Shown here: positions 1-9,035 of the stretch, in pieces | Layout of the letters: every line of letters starts with the position of its first letter | How positions within the stretch are numbered: the first letter of the stretch is position 1 | NCBI RefSeq assembly: GCF_010669225.1 | Contig: NZ_CP048627.1 | Coordinates: forward strand, 496,001-560,000 | DNA from: Megamonas funiformis | Lineage (GTDB): Bacteria; Bacillota; Negativicutes; Selenomonadales; Selenomonadaceae | DNA: 64,000 nucleotides | Direction of reading: 5' to 3' | Made by a program: the position numbers and the translations under genes | Notes under the pieces: generated by a model | Databases searched by the model: none | Told to the model about the DNA's origin: nothing | Seen by the model: only the letters and a program-made list of their open reading frames with translations

Positions 1-525
1 TTCTGGATTTTTGATGTCATGTTTATATTTCATTTGATGTTCTAGACTAGCCCAGCTATCCATAGCAATGGTGCGAACTTGAATTTCAGCAAAAAATTTA
101 CCAGGGTTATTGCCTAGAATATCTTCATAGGGAGCAGTGATTTCAACTATTAAATGATAACTTCTATAACCATTTGGTTTTACATTTTTTATATAATCTT
201 TTTCTTTGATTATTTTTAAATTAGGAAGAGATTTTAAATAATCAATGTTTTTGTAGATATCATCAATAAAGCGACAGATGATACGAATACCGATGGCATC
301 TTGAATATCATGTAGAGCAGAATAAGTTGTCTGCGGTAGATTTTTGCGAGTGCATTTTTCAAGCATGCTATCTTTATTTTTTACACGATAAATCAAGTGT
401 TCATAGGCCTTTTCGCCACTTTTTTGCACTTCCATATCATTATAAGTTTTTATCTGTGAAATTATATTATCTAAAATTATATTGAGAGTTGGTTCATATT
501 TTCCGTAAATATTAAAGTGGGTCAT
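1..525 (-). CDS. GTP pyrophosphokinase (RelA/SpoT-domain small alarmone synthetase), 3' end outside the window
   Basis: This frame is open to the left edge, giving the first 175 residues of a protein whose C-terminus lies outside. It carries a RelA/SpoT nucleotidyltransferase (synthetase) domain. The hallmarks are DAIGIRIICRF near residue 70, the substrate-binding KPNGYRSYH near 115, and EIQVRTIAMDSWASLEHQ near 150. There is no HD hydrolase domain ahead of the synthetase domain, so it resembles the small single-domain synthetases (Bacillus YjbM/YwaC type) that transfer pyrophosphate from ATP to GDP or GTP to make (p)ppGpp. The ATG at 525 follows AGGTGAT at good spacing. It lies downstream of mdh behind a probable terminator. 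What follows the visible part (a short C-terminal extension or something larger) cannot be told. Confidence 0.88.
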   Translation of the reverse strand, partial: MTHFNIYGKYEPTLNIILDNIISQIKTYNDMEVQKSGEKAYEHLIYRVKNKDSMLEKCTRKNLPQTTYSALHDIQDAIGIRIICRFIDDIYKNIDYLKSLPNLKIIKEKDYIKNVKPNGYRSYHLIVEITAPYEDILGNNPGKFFAEIQVRTIAMDSWASLEHQMKYKHDIKNPE

Positions 526-568
526 GACTATCACCTGCTTTGAATTTATCAATTTGATTATTTAGAGA

Positions 569-621
569 AAATGCCCCCTAAATAGAAAGCAAAATATTTG
601 CTTTGCTATAAGGGAGCATTT
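569..621 (-). terminator. Probable terminator after mdh
   Basis: Two 25-nt arms (569-593 and 597-621) pair with a few mismatches around a very short loop. On the minus strand the hairpin is followed by a modest TTTTCTCT tract. It lies between mdh and the alarmone synthetase gene. Confidence 0.55.
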
Positions 622-663
622 CTAAATAAATATTTTGTTCCGTTGTAAATTAACTATTGAAAC

Positions 664-1626
664 TTATTTTAAAGCTTCAGCTAATTTAGCATTTGTTTCA
701 CGTGCGGAGCCAACACTTGCGTCGAACATAGCTTGTTCTTTTTCGTTGAGGTCAAGAACAGTAATTTCTTTGATACCGCCTTTACCAAGAACAGCAGGAA
801 CACCAGCGCAAACGTCATGTTCGCCATATTCGCCATCGAGGTAGCAAATGCTGGAGATTGTAAGACCGCTGTCTTTAGCGATTGCTTCTGCCATAGTAGC
901 AGCAGTTGTACCAGGAGCGTACCAAGCGGAAGTACCGAGTAAGCTTGTTAAAGTACCGCCACCTACTTGAGTAGCATGTTCGATTTCAGCAAGTTTTTCT
1001 TCAGAAAGGAGTTCAGTAACAGGTCTGCCTTTATAAGATGCAAAACGAGTAAGAGGAACCATAAGGTCACCATGAGCACCGATTACCATAGCGTTGATAT
1101 CACGAACTGGGCAACCAATAGCTTGAGCTAAATAGTATTCAAAACGGCTACCATCTAAGAGACCGCTCATACCGATTACACGGTTACGTGGAAGACCACT
1201 GTCTTTAAGTGCAAGGTAAGTAAGAGTGTCTACAGGGTTGGAAACGATGATGAATACTGCTTCTGGAGAATGTTTTAAAGCCTGGTCCATAACACCTTTA
1301 ACGATTTTGGAGTTAACACCGATAAGGTCTGTACGGCTCATACCAGGTTTACGAGGAATACCGGAAGTAATAACTACAACATCGGAGTTTTCTGTTGCTT
1401 TGTAAGCTTCGTCAGCTTTAGAAGCATCATCCATAGGTGCAGTTACACCGATGATTTTAGTGTCGATGTGCATCATCTGTGCAGTCTGCATCATATCCAT
1501 AGCTTTACCTTCGGATACGCCAGGTTTAACATCGAGAAGTACAACTTCTGTTGCAAAATTTTTGAGTGCGAGTACGTTAGCGCAAGTAGCACCTACGTTA
1601 CCTGCTCCGATAACTGAAATTTTCAT
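664..1626 (-). CDS. mdh: Malate dehydrogenase (NAD, LDH-like type)
   Basis: This is a 320-residue cytosolic oxidoreductase interconverting malate and oxaloacetate with NAD. The N-terminal Rossmann motif is GAGNVGATCA (residues 7-16). The substrate loop reads SGIPRKPGMSR. Arginines in this loop favour oxaloacetate, whereas lactate dehydrogenases of the same fold usually have a Q/E-containing APQKPGE-type loop. The catalytic histidine is in GAHGDLMVPL. Length matches the LDH-like malate dehydrogenase group. It appears to be a single-gene unit with its own promoter (TTGACA-17-TAAACT) and a terminator-like hairpin behind it. In Selenomonadales a reductive branch to succinate/propionate would use this step; that pathway role is inferred, as no other gene of it is in view. 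Confidence 0.93.
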   Translation of the reverse strand: MKISVIGAGNVGATCANVLALKNFATEVVLLDVKPGVSEGKAMDMMQTAQMMHIDTKIIGVTAPMDDASKADEAYKATENSDVVVITSGIPRKPGMSRTDLIGVNSKIVKGVMDQALKHSPEAVFIIVSNPVDTLTYLALKDSGLPRNRVIGMSGLLDGSRFEYYLAQAIGCPVRDINAMVIGAHGDLMVPLTRFASYKGRPVTELLSEEKLAEIEHATQVGGGTLTSLLGTSAWYAPGTTAATMAEAIAKDSGLTISSICYLDGEYGEHDVCAGVPAVLGKGGIKEITVLDLNEKEQAMFDASVGSARETNAKLAEALK

Positions 1627-1668
1627 AATATGAACATCTCCCTATAATGTGAAAATCTATTCATCTTT

Positions 1669-1697
1669 AGTTTAACTAGATAAAGTTAAAATGTCAA
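1669..1697 (-). promoter_or_regulatory. mdh promoter
   Basis: On the minus strand TTGACA (1697-1692) and TAAACT (1674-1669) are separated by 17 bp, about 45 bp upstream of the mdh ATG. This is a good sigma-A/sigma-70-type match. Confidence 0.7.
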
Positions 1698-1813
1698 TAA
1701 AAATAGGATAAATATTTGTAATTCTATAATAAATTATTACTATTTATACTACTTATTATTTATAGTAATATATAGTTTATTTAGAAGTTATAATTTATTT
1801 GAACTTCTAAACT

Positions 1814-1845
1814 AAAGGCTCTAAGTAAAAAAAACTAGAGCCTTT
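1814..1845 (-). terminator. Terminator after serA
   Basis: Perfect 10-bp arms, 1814-1823 and 1836-1845 (AAAGGCTCTA/TAGAGCCTTT), lie 14 nt past the serA stop. The T-run on the minus strand sits mostly inside the loop, and only a weak AGTTTAG follows the stem, so efficiency is uncertain. Confidence 0.6.
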
Positions 1846-1858
1846 ACCTTAGAATTTA

Positions 1859-3445
1859 TTAAACTGTATAGTAATTTACAAGTTTAGCATCAAAAATACC
1901 ATCTAAATTTATAATTTGTTGCATAACTGTATCAGGAATTTCGTTATCAATAGTTAAAACCATCATACTAGTACCAGCAATTTTTGTTTTACCAACTTGC
2001 ATACCAGAAATATTAATGTTAGCATATCCTAAAAGTGAACCGATAGTACCGATAACACCAGGACGGTTAATATGTGGACAAATGAGGATGCGAGCATGAG
2101 GGTCAACGTCAACACGATAAGAATTAATGCTGACAATACGACCTTCTTCACCAAATAATGTACCCTGGATAGTTTCTGTTTTACCAGAAGATGTGATAGA
2201 AATTGTGATTAAGTTAGCGAAGTTTTCTACAGCTTTATCTTTTATTTCTGTGATTTTGATATTGCGTTCTTTAGCAAGGCTTGGAGCATTTACGTAGTTT
2301 ACATTGCTTTCTAAGATAGGATTTAACATACCTTTGATAGCAGCAATAGTAATCATTTTTGTATCAACATCAGCAATTTCACCATTATATTTAATAGTTA
2401 CTTCGCTGATAGGACCATCAGCTAAAGAGCAAGCTGTGCAACCAAGACGTTCTGCTAAATCTAGATAAGGTTTGATGAATTTCATAGTTTGAGGAGAAAC
2501 TGGAGCCATATTAACAGCTGTAGATACAGGTTCACCATTTAATGCAGCTACAATTCCTTGTGCTACATCTACGGAAACACCTACTTGAGCTTCTACTGTG
2601 GAAGCACCTAAATGAGGTGTTAAAGTTACGCCAGGAAGACCAATTAATGGATGATTTGGATCGATAGGTTCACTTTCAAATACGTCGATTGCAGCGCCAG
2701 CAACATGACCAGATTTAACAGCATCAGCTAAATCTTGTTCGTTGATGATACCACCACGAGCGCAGTTTATTAAGCGAACGCCATTTTTCATTTTAGCGAT
2801 ATTATCTTTGTTGAGCATGCCTTTTGTTTTTGGAGTGAGTGGCATATGTACTGTGATAAAATCGGATTGTTTAATTAATTCATCAAGAGAAACAACTTTA
2901 ATGCCTAAAGAGTGAGCACGTTCTTCATTGACATATGGATCATAGCCAATAACATTCATATCGAAAGCCAATGCGCGAGTAGCTACACCACTACCAATAC
3001 GACCAAGACCGATTACACCAAGTGTTTTACCGCGAAGTTCTACACCTGTATATTTTTTACGGTTCCATTCGCCGTGTTGCATTGTTTCATTAGCGACAGC
3101 AATATTTCTTGCCATAGCCATCATCATGCCCATTGTGTGTTCTGTGGCAGCAATTGTGTTCCCACCAGGAGAATTTATTACCATAATACCATGTGAAGTA
3201 GCGGCGTTAATGTCAATATTATCAGTACCAACACCTGCACGACCAACGATTTTTAATTTTTTAGCACGTTCGATAACTTCTTTTGTTACTTTAGAAGCAC
3301 TGCGTACGATTAGACCATCAAAATCAGGAATAATTTCTAAAAGTTCTTCAGCTGGTAATTTGTCTTTGATTACTGTTTCAAAGCCAGCTTTTTGCAAAAT
3401 TTCGATGCCCTTAGGGGAAACACCATCTGCTACTAATATTTTCAT
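1859..3445 (-). CDS. serA: D-3-phosphoglycerate dehydrogenase (long, ACT-domain form)
   Basis: This 528-residue enzyme catalyses the first step of serine synthesis, oxidising 3-phosphoglycerate with NAD. It has a catalytic domain, a Rossmann insertion (VIGLGRIGSGVATRALAF) and active-site segments NCARGGIINEQDL and PHLGASTVEAQ. An intervening ASB domain follows, then a C-terminal ACT domain (HINRPGVIGTIGSLLGYANI), which in related enzymes binds serine for feedback inhibition. The open frame extends 14 codons further upstream, but the ATG at 3445 is preceded by AAGGAGAG at good spacing and gives the conserved MKILVADG start, so it was chosen. Length equals that of type-1 bacterial enzymes. It is transcribed alone, divergently from the efflux operon. 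Confidence 0.95.
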   Translation of the reverse strand: MKILVADGVSPKGIEILQKAGFETVIKDKLPAEELLEIIPDFDGLIVRSASKVTKEVIERAKKLKIVGRAGVGTDNIDINAATSHGIMVINSPGGNTIAATEHTMGMMMAMARNIAVANETMQHGEWNRKKYTGVELRGKTLGVIGLGRIGSGVATRALAFDMNVIGYDPYVNEERAHSLGIKVVSLDELIKQSDFITVHMPLTPKTKGMLNKDNIAKMKNGVRLINCARGGIINEQDLADAVKSGHVAGAAIDVFESEPIDPNHPLIGLPGVTLTPHLGASTVEAQVGVSVDVAQGIVAALNGEPVSTAVNMAPVSPQTMKFIKPYLDLAERLGCTACSLADGPISEVTIKYNGEIADVDTKMITIAAIKGMLNPILESNVNYVNAPSLAKERNIKITEIKDKAVENFANLITISITSSGKTETIQGTLFGEEGRIVSINSYRVDVDPHARILICPHINRPGVIGTIGSLLGYANINISGMQVGKTKIAGTSMMVLTIDNEIPDTVMQQIINLDGIFDAKLVNYYTV

Positions 3446-3514
3446 ATATTTCTCTCTCCTTGATAAAAGTAGAACTAAAAAATACAATTGTGTAATAATA
3501 TTGTATATCTAAAT

Positions 3515-3543
3515 ATTCTATTGTGTTCAATTGAAATCGTCAA
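3515..3543 (-). promoter_or_regulatory. serA promoter
   Basis: Minus strand: TTGACG (3543-3538), 17-bp spacer, TAGAAT (3520-3515), about 70 bp upstream of the serA start. It overlaps the divergent efflux promoter. Confidence 0.65.
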
Positions 3544-3550
3544 GTATAAT
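3521..3550 (+). promoter_or_regulatory. Promoter of the efflux operon (candidate)
   Basis: TTGTGT (3521-3526), 18-bp spacer, perfect TATAAT (3545-3550). The spacer contains the -35 hexamer of the serA promoter on the other strand. The following ~110 bp up to the tolC-like gene are extremely AT-rich and contain further TATAAT-like words, so other starts are possible. Confidence 0.5.
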
Positions 3551-3665
3551 TTTTTTAATATAAATTTAATACTATATAATTATATTTTGTTATACAATAA
3601 ATATGTAAATATATATAATGATAATAAATATATATTAATTTTTTAAAGAAAGGATAATAGAACGT

Positions 3666-4949
3666 ATGTCCCTAAAAAAAATGAAAGATATATGTATGGT
3701 CTTATCTATATGTATGAACATTGGTATGCCAGCTTGTTTGGCAGCTGATTTATCTATTGATGAAGCTGTAGATATGGCATTAGCTAAAAATAATGATGTA
3801 AAGATTGCTAATGAAGAAAAAATGGCAGCACAAGCAAATTATGAAGCTACAAAAGGAGCAAATGGTGTAAGTATTTCTTTAGGAAGTAGTCTATCAGCTA
3901 GAGATAGTGCAGATACAACTTTTGAGCGAGGCAATAGTAATAGTATCTCAGCAACATTGCCTCTTTACACAGGAAATAAAAATGAGCTAAATATTGATAG
4001 TAAAAAATTGGAATTATTAAAGTCTGAATTGAATTTAGAACGCACAGAAGAAACTATTAAATATAATACAATAAAAGCTTATTTTGATATATTAGAAGCA
4101 AAGCAAAATGTAAATATTGAACAAGAGTCTGTAAATAATTATGAAAGTCATTTGACAGATGTAAGAAATCTCTATGCAGCAGGCAGTATACCAAAATCAG
4201 ATGTACTTCGTTCAGAAGTTGCCTTATCAAATGCGCAACAATCCTTGATTATAGCACAAAATGATTATGAAATAAATTTAAGTACATTCCGTAATATCAT
4301 AAAAATTGATCGAAATGAACCTATTAATTTAACTGATGATTTTGTATATCAAATAGTTAGAATGTCTTTACCTGAATGTTTAGATTATGCTATGGCTTAT
4401 CGTAAAGATAGAATAGCAAGTCAGATAGATGTAGAAATTGCTAAAAATAATATTGATGTGGCTAAAGCTGGATATTTGCCAACAGTGAATTTATCTGTAA
4501 GCACAAGTTGGGATAAACAGGCATTACCTAGTGGCAATGACCATGATTATCAAGCTGGTGTATCTGCCAATTGGAATATTTTCGATAATAATGTAACAAA
4601 ATCAAATGTAAAATCAGCAGAAGCTAGTTATAATAAAGCAGAATATGAATTATTAGATACAGAAGATACTATTGATTTAGAAGTAAGACAAGCTTATTTA
4701 AATATGAGAGAAGCTGAAAGACGTTTTAATTCTACAGCAATGGCAGTAAAACAAGCAGAAGAAGATTACTTCATCGCTACTGAAAAATATAAAGTTGGTG
4801 CAGGTATAATCTTAGATGTAATTGATGCAGAATTAGCGCTCTCACAAGCTAGATTAAACTATGCAAGTGCTCAATATGATTATGCTAGATATAAAGCTAA
4901 TCTAGAATATGTTATTGGAACACCAAAGGGAGAAACAATAGATGGATAA
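3666..4949 (+). CDS. TolC-family outer-membrane efflux channel
   Basis: This 427-residue protein has an N-terminal signal peptide (residues 1 to about 27, cut near CLAADLS) and two OEP-type repeats of long alpha-helices and beta-strands, as in TolC. Motif-like repeats recur in the two halves: 'LYAAGSIPKSDVLRSEVALSNAQ' (about 175-197) and 'KYKVGAGIILDVIDAELALSQAR' (about 370-392). Such proteins form trimeric channels through the outer membrane. It starts a four-gene operon whose next members are the periplasmic adaptor and the MacB-type pump, and its end overlaps the adaptor start by 8 nt. AAAGAAAGGA lies about 12 nt upstream of the chosen ATG; an ATG five codons later is possible. Substrate unknown. 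Confidence 0.9.
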   Translation: MSLKKMKDICMVLSICMNIGMPACLAADLSIDEAVDMALAKNNDVKIANEEKMAAQANYEATKGANGVSISLGSSLSARDSADTTFERGNSNSISATLPLYTGNKNELNIDSKKLELLKSELNLERTEETIKYNTIKAYFDILEAKQNVNIEQESVNNYESHLTDVRNLYAAGSIPKSDVLRSEVALSNAQQSLIIAQNDYEINLSTFRNIIKIDRNEPINLTDDFVYQIVRMSLPECLDYAMAYRKDRIASQIDVEIAKNNIDVAKAGYLPTVNLSVSTSWDKQALPSGNDHDYQAGVSANWNIFDNNVTKSNVKSAEASYNKAEYELLDTEDTIDLEVRQAYLNMREAERRFNSTAMAVKQAEEDYFIATEKYKVGAGIILDVIDAELALSQARLNYASAQYDYARYKANLEYVIGTPKGETIDG

Positions 4950-6066
4950 AGTGAAGTTAAAAAAATGGGCAAAAATAATATTGGTATTGGTAGTTGTAAT
5001 AATAGCTATTGTTACTGGTTATAAATATTATGCACAAAAACAAGAAGAAGCGAAAAAACCAGTAGTAAATACAGCTCAAGTTCAATATATGAGCATGAAA
5101 TCAATTGTTTCAGCTACAGGAACAATAAAGCCAGTAGAGTCAGTAGAAGTAAGCTCTAAAATTACAGCTCGTGTAAAACAAGTATTAGTAAAAGAAAATG
5201 ATACTGTAACTCAAGGTCAAACTGTAGCTTTGTTAGACGGAAAAGATTATGAAACTCAAAAAGAACAAGCAGAATTTACTTTACAAAATGCAAAGACAAT
5301 TTATGACAGAACTAATTATTTATATAATATAGGAGCAAAATCTAAAGAGGATTTAGATAATGCTCAATACAATTACGATACAGCACAAAGTAAATTGGAA
5401 GAAGCAGAGTCAAATCTATCCGAAACAGTAATAGTATCACCTATGGATGGGGTAGTAATTGGTGAACCTGTTACAGATGGTACTATGGCGGTACAGGGAA
5501 ATAGCAATCCTACTGTAATTATGCGTATTGCTGATTTATCAAGAAAGCAAATTTTTGCTAAAGTAGATGAAACAGATATCGGCAGTGTAAGAGTAGGGCA
5601 AAAAGCTACTTTTACCGTAGATGCTTATAATGGTAAGACTTTTACAGCTACTGTATCTAAAATTTCACAGACAGATATGGATAATAGCTGGAATATAAGC
5701 AATTCATCAAGCAGTAGTTCATCTTCATCAGCAGCAGTAATTTATTATAGTGTAACTTTAGATGTAGATGATCCAGAAGGTTTATTGATGCCTTCAATGA
5801 CTGCTCGTGTAGAAATTGAAACTGCAAATAAAGATAGTGCTTTAGCTGTACCACTTTCAGCTTTAAAAACTGATAAAAATGGAACATATGTAATTGTTAT
5901 CAAAGATGATGGCACAACAGAAAATCGCTATGTAGAAACAGGTATATATGGTGATGAATTTGTAGAAATTATAAATGGTTTATCTGAAAATGAAAAAGTA
6001 GATGTTACCATGGTTAAAAAAGCAACTACTACAACTTCTGCTAGACCAGGACCACCAATTCACTAA
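4942..6066 (+). CDS. MacA/HlyD-type periplasmic adaptor of an efflux pump
   Basis: This 374-residue membrane-fusion protein has a short cytosolic tail, one N-terminal membrane anchor (residues about 9-27, rich in I/V/L), a biotinyl-lipoyl-like half motif ([23 protein letters not shown] at about 72-94), a coiled-coil hairpin (about 105-165) and beta-barrel and membrane-proximal domains. A run of about nine consecutive serines (residues about 253-262) lies in the beta domain and is an unusual low-complexity insert. The adaptor would bridge the inner-membrane MacB-like complex and the TolC-like channel encoded just upstream. Translation is probably coupled to the tolC-like gene through the 8-nt overlap. 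Confidence 0.9.
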   Translation: MDKVKLKKWAKIILVLVVVIIAIVTGYKYYAQKQEEAKKPVVNTAQVQYMSMKSIVSATGTIKPVESVEVSSKITARVKQVLVKENDTVTQGQTVALLDGKDYETQKEQAEFTLQNAKTIYDRTNYLYNIGAKSKEDLDNAQYNYDTAQSKLEEAESNLSETVIVSPMDGVVIGEPVTDGTMAVQGNSNPTVIMRIADLSRKQIFAKVDETDIGSVRVGQKATFTVDAYNGKTFTATVSKISQTDMDNSWNISNSSSSSSSSSAAVIYYSVTLDVDDPEGLLMPSMTARVEIETANKDSALAVPLSALKTDKNGTYVIVIKDDGTTENRYVETGIYGDEFVEIINGLSENEKVDVTMVKKATTTTSARPGPPIH

Positions 6067-6083
6067 GAAAGGAAAATAGTGAT

Positions 6084-6800
6084 ATGAATGAAGCAAGAGA
6101 AATTACTATTGAACTTTCAGGCATAAAAAAGCTTTATCAAGTGGGAACACAAGAAGTAGCAGCTTTAAATGGTATAGATTTAAAAATCTATAAAGGTGAA
6201 TTTGCAGCACTTATGGGGCCATCAGGTTCAGGAAAATCTACTTTAATGAATATATTAGGTTGTTTAGATAGACCGACGTGTGGCTCTTATAAATTAGATG
6301 GTAGAGAAATTGCTCATTTAAGTGATGATGAGCTTGCTAAGACTCGCAATAAAAAAATAGGTTTCGTCTTCCAGAACTTTAACTTATTATCAAAGATAAC
6401 TGCGTTAGATAATGTAGCATTGCCTTTAGTTTATGCTGGAGTAGGCATGAAGGAGAGACTAGAGAGAGCACATCATTATTTAAAAGCTGTTGGCTTAGAT
6501 GATAGGGCAGACCATAAACCAAATGAATTATCAGGTGGGCAAAGACAGCGTGTAGCAATTGCTAGAGCTTTAGTCAATGACCCAAGTATTATCATGGCAG
6601 ACGAACCTACTGGTAACTTAGATACAAAATCAACAAAGGAAATCATGGAGATTTTTATCAAATTACATGAAGAAGGGAAAACCATGATTTTAGTAACACA
6701 TGAACCAGATATTGCGGCATGTGCTTCACGTCAATTATTAGTAGTTGATGGAAAAATAACAAAAGATGCAGGCAAGGGGGTAGTAATGGATGTTATTTAA
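6084..6800 (+). CDS. MacB/LolD-type ABC transporter ATPase
   Basis: This 238-residue ABC ATPase has Walker [10 protein letters not shown] (about residue 45), Q-loop [17 protein letters not shown], signature [15 protein letters not shown], Walker [13 protein letters not shown] and a switch histidine in VTHEPD. The [11 protein letters not shown] form is typical of the MacB/LolD/FtsE branch. The ATG at 6084 follows AGAAAGGAAA. Its end overlaps the permease gene by 11 nt. In Escherichia coli MacB the ATPase and permease are one chain; here they are two adjacent genes, as in many Firmicutes. Confidence 0.94.
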   Translation: MNEAREITIELSGIKKLYQVGTQEVAALNGIDLKIYKGEFAALMGPSGSGKSTLMNILGCLDRPTCGSYKLDGREIAHLSDDELAKTRNKKIGFVFQNFNLLSKITALDNVALPLVYAGVGMKERLERAHHYLKAVGLDDRADHKPNELSGGQRQRVAIARALVNDPSIIMADEPTGNLDTKSTKEIMEIFIKLHEEGKTMILVTHEPDIAACASRQLLVVDGKITKDAGKGVVMDVI

Positions 6801-8013
6801 AGAAACTGTGCAAATGGCTATATCGGCTTTATGGGCAAATAAAATGCGTTCATTACTGACTATGCTTGGAATTATAATTGGTGTAGGTGCCGTTATAGCA
6901 ATGGTTTCTATTGGTATGGGGGTACGAAAACAGGTAGAAGATTCTATTGCTAGCTTGGGTAGCAATATGTTGATTATCAATGCTAGTGCGACAAAAAATG
7001 CAGATGGTGTTCGTCAAGCGGCTGGTTCAAATGTGCGTTTGAAATTAGATGATGCAGAAGCTATAAAAAAGAAAATAAAAGATGTAGAATATGTTTCACC
7101 ACAGGTACAAAGAAATTATCAAATCGTAAATGGTAATCAAAACTGGAATACACAAGTGGTGGGTGTAATACCAGATTATATGTATATTCGTTCCTTGAGT
7201 ATAGCAAATGGTACGTTCATTACAGAAAAAGATGTTGAAAGTCGTGCTCGTGTAGCAGTTATTGGTACTACAGTAGCGAGCAATTTATTTGGTGAAGATG
7301 TAAATCCTGTAGGAAAAAATATTCGTATAAATAATGACCCATTTAAAGTAATAGGTATTTTGGAAAGCAAAGGTCAATCAAGTGTAGGTCAAGACCAAGA
7401 TGATACAGTAATTGTACCATTGACAACAGCGATGACGCGTATAATGGCTATAGATTATGTACAGCAAATAAGTGTACAAGTAGTATCAGCAGATAAAATG
7501 GATTCTGTACAAGCTGAAATTGAAAATTTAATGCGACAACGCCATAAAATTACAGGAGATAAAGAAGATGATTTCACTGTAAGAAATCTGACTAGTATAA
7601 TGGAAACGATGACTAGTACAAGTACGATGCTTACACTTTTATTAGGTAGTGTAGCTGGCATATCATTATTAGTTGGTGGCATTGGCATTATGAATATAAT
7701 GATGGTATCAGTAACTGAAAGAACGAGAGAAATTGGCATTCGTAAAGCATTAGGTGCAACGTATAATAATATTATGTTCCAATTTTTGATTGAAGCTGTA
7801 TTTGTAGGGATTATAGGTGGTTTAATTGGTGTAGGTGTTGGCGTTGGTTTAGCTACAGCGATAGCTCAATTTGGCGGATTTACAACAGTTATCACTATAG
7901 AGCCAATTATTATATCTTTTATGTTCTCTGTAGGCATAAGCTTATTCTTTGGTATTTATCCAGCGAGAAAAGCTGCCAAATTAGACCCTATTGAAGCACT
8001 TCGTTATGAATAA
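6790..8013 (+). CDS. MacB-type ABC transporter permease
   Basis: This 407-residue protein has the MacB layout: an N-terminal transmembrane helix (about residues 20-42, [19 protein letters not shown]), a large extracytoplasmic domain (about 50-270) and three C-terminal helices separated by the coupling segment [17 protein letters not shown]. It ends with the family-typical [17 protein letters not shown]. With the ATPase, adaptor and TolC-like channel it should form a tripartite efflux machine driven by ATP from the inner membrane. AAGGGGG at 6774-6780 is its ribosome site. It is the last gene of the operon. Confidence 0.93.
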   Translation: MLFKETVQMAISALWANKMRSLLTMLGIIIGVGAVIAMVSIGMGVRKQVEDSIASLGSNMLIINASATKNADGVRQAAGSNVRLKLDDAEAIKKKIKDVEYVSPQVQRNYQIVNGNQNWNTQVVGVIPDYMYIRSLSIANGTFITEKDVESRARVAVIGTTVASNLFGEDVNPVGKNIRINNDPFKVIGILESKGQSSVGQDQDDTVIVPLTTAMTRIMAIDYVQQISVQVVSADKMDSVQAEIENLMRQRHKITGDKEDDFTVRNLTSIMETMTSTSTMLTLLLGSVAGISLLVGGIGIMNIMMVSVTERTREIGIRKALGATYNNIMFQFLIEAVFVGIIGGLIGVGVGVGLATAIAQFGGFTTVITIEPIIISFMFSVGISLFFGIYPARKAAKLDPIEALRYE

Positions 8014-8030
8014 GTTCATAGATAATTTAA

Positions 8031-8066
8031 ATAAAGGCGAATAGCAATAGATTCGTCTTTATTTTT
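8031..8066 (+). terminator. Terminator of the efflux operon
   Basis: Arms 8031-8042 and 8051-8062 (ATAAAGGCGAAT/ATTCGTCTTTAT, one G-T pair) are followed by a T-run. Confidence 0.8.
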
Positions 8067-8114
8067 GTAAAAAATTTTTTTATGAAAGGTATTTTTTAGT
8101 ATTGTAGCGAATTA

Positions 8115-8137
8115 TATAATATATGATATATATTATA
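8115..8137. repeat. 10-3-10 inverted repeat in the promoter region of the exported unknown
   Basis: TATAATATAT-GAT-ATATATTATA is a perfect dyad containing a TATAAT word, 27 bp before the next gene. It could be an operator or only AT-rich chance. Confidence 0.35.
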
Positions 8138-8163
8138 GTGATAAATAAAGGGAGGCTATCTAA

Positions 8164-8811
8164 ATGAAAAGATTATTAGTAGTTTTTGTAGTTTTATTAA
8201 CATTTCAAGCGGTAGCTTTAGCTTCTCCTAAAAATATAGATTTGCGAGAATATCAGCAAGCTACTGGTACAATCAATGTATTAGCAGCACCTTTTGAAAA
8301 TGACAATTTTTATCTAGCTACATTTAATTTTGATGAACAAAATAAAGGTGATAAAGTTAATTTTTATCAAGGAACTTGTATTGTAGATAAGGAAAATCAA
8401 AAAGTATTACAGCCTTTATTAGTAAAAAGAATTATTGGTAGCGAAGATAAAGTGTCAGAAGTTGTGCTAAATAAGCGACAAGAAATGCCATATTTGCAGG
8501 ATTTTAGAACAGTGCAAACAAATTCTAAAAAGCCAAAAGTTTATACAGGTGGAGATGCTACAAATATTGTATTATTAGGAAGATATAAGGTAGTTACTTC
8601 AATGGGAACTTTTGATGATTGTATAGGTATAAAAATTTATAATGAAGAAACTGGCGAAGGCATGATACAATATTTAGCTAAAGGTTATGGCGTTGTTTAT
8701 TTAGAAGGTGTACATTCTGATGGTAGTAAAGTAGAAATCGCTTATTTAAGTGAAATTAGACCATTAGATGAAGCTCAAATCGAAGAATTCAAAACAAAAT
8801 ATTTCGTTTGA
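8164..8811 (+). CDS. Exported protein of unknown function
   Basis: This 215-residue protein has a clear signal peptide (MKRLLVVFVVLLTFQAVALAS, cut after about residue 20) and no further membrane segment. The mature part is predicted mostly beta-structured, with GRYKVVTSMGTFDDCIGIKIY and YLAKGYGVVYLEGVHSDGS near the end. That arrangement resembles periplasmic proteins with a 'converted to ... by an alternating-strand sheet' layout, but I recognise no family. AAAGGGAGGC precedes the ATG. It stands alone between two terminators, so it is a single-gene unit in the periplasm or envelope. Confidence 0.75.
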   Translation: MKRLLVVFVVLLTFQAVALASPKNIDLREYQQATGTINVLAAPFENDNFYLATFNFDEQNKGDKVNFYQGTCIVDKENQKVLQPLLVKRIIGSEDKVSEVVLNKRQEMPYLQDFRTVQTNSKKPKVYTGGDATNIVLLGRYKVVTSMGTFDDCIGIKIYNEETGEGMIQYLAKGYGVVYLEGVHSDGSKVEIAYLSEIRPLDEAQIEEFKTKYFV

Positions 8812-8823
8812 TAAAAAGATAGG

Positions 8824-8860
8824 AAACTGGTGTAATTACTTAATTTACACCAGTTTTTTT
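8824..8860 (+). terminator. Terminator after the exported unknown
   Basis: Perfect 12-bp arms AAACTGGTGTAA (8824-8835) and TTACACCAGTTT (8845-8856) are followed by T residues. Confidence 0.88.
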
Positions 8861-8901
8861 ATATAAAGATATAATCTCTATCTGGATATTATGAAAAAGA
8901 T

Positions 8902-8930
8902 TTTACATATATTTTACATTTATTTTACTT
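8902..8930 (+). promoter_or_regulatory. Pho-box-like triple direct repeat upstream of the phosphate cotransporter
   Basis: TTTACAT (8902-8908), TTTACAT (8913-8919) and TTTACTT (8924-8930) recur at exactly 11 bp. PhoB/PhoP-family response regulators bind tandem ~7-bp repeats with an 11-bp period, and the Firmicute half-site is TTAACA-like. A TATAAT (8963-8968) without a good -35 hexamer lies downstream, as expected for an activated promoter. Function is inferred from spacing and from the next gene. Confidence 0.55.
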
Positions 8931-9035
8931 TTTTCTACTAGAAAGCATTACTCACTTATTTATATAATTAAATAGCAATCGAGCGAATTTTATTTTGAAA
9001 ATATGTGTTAGAAAATTATTTTGGAGGAATATTTA

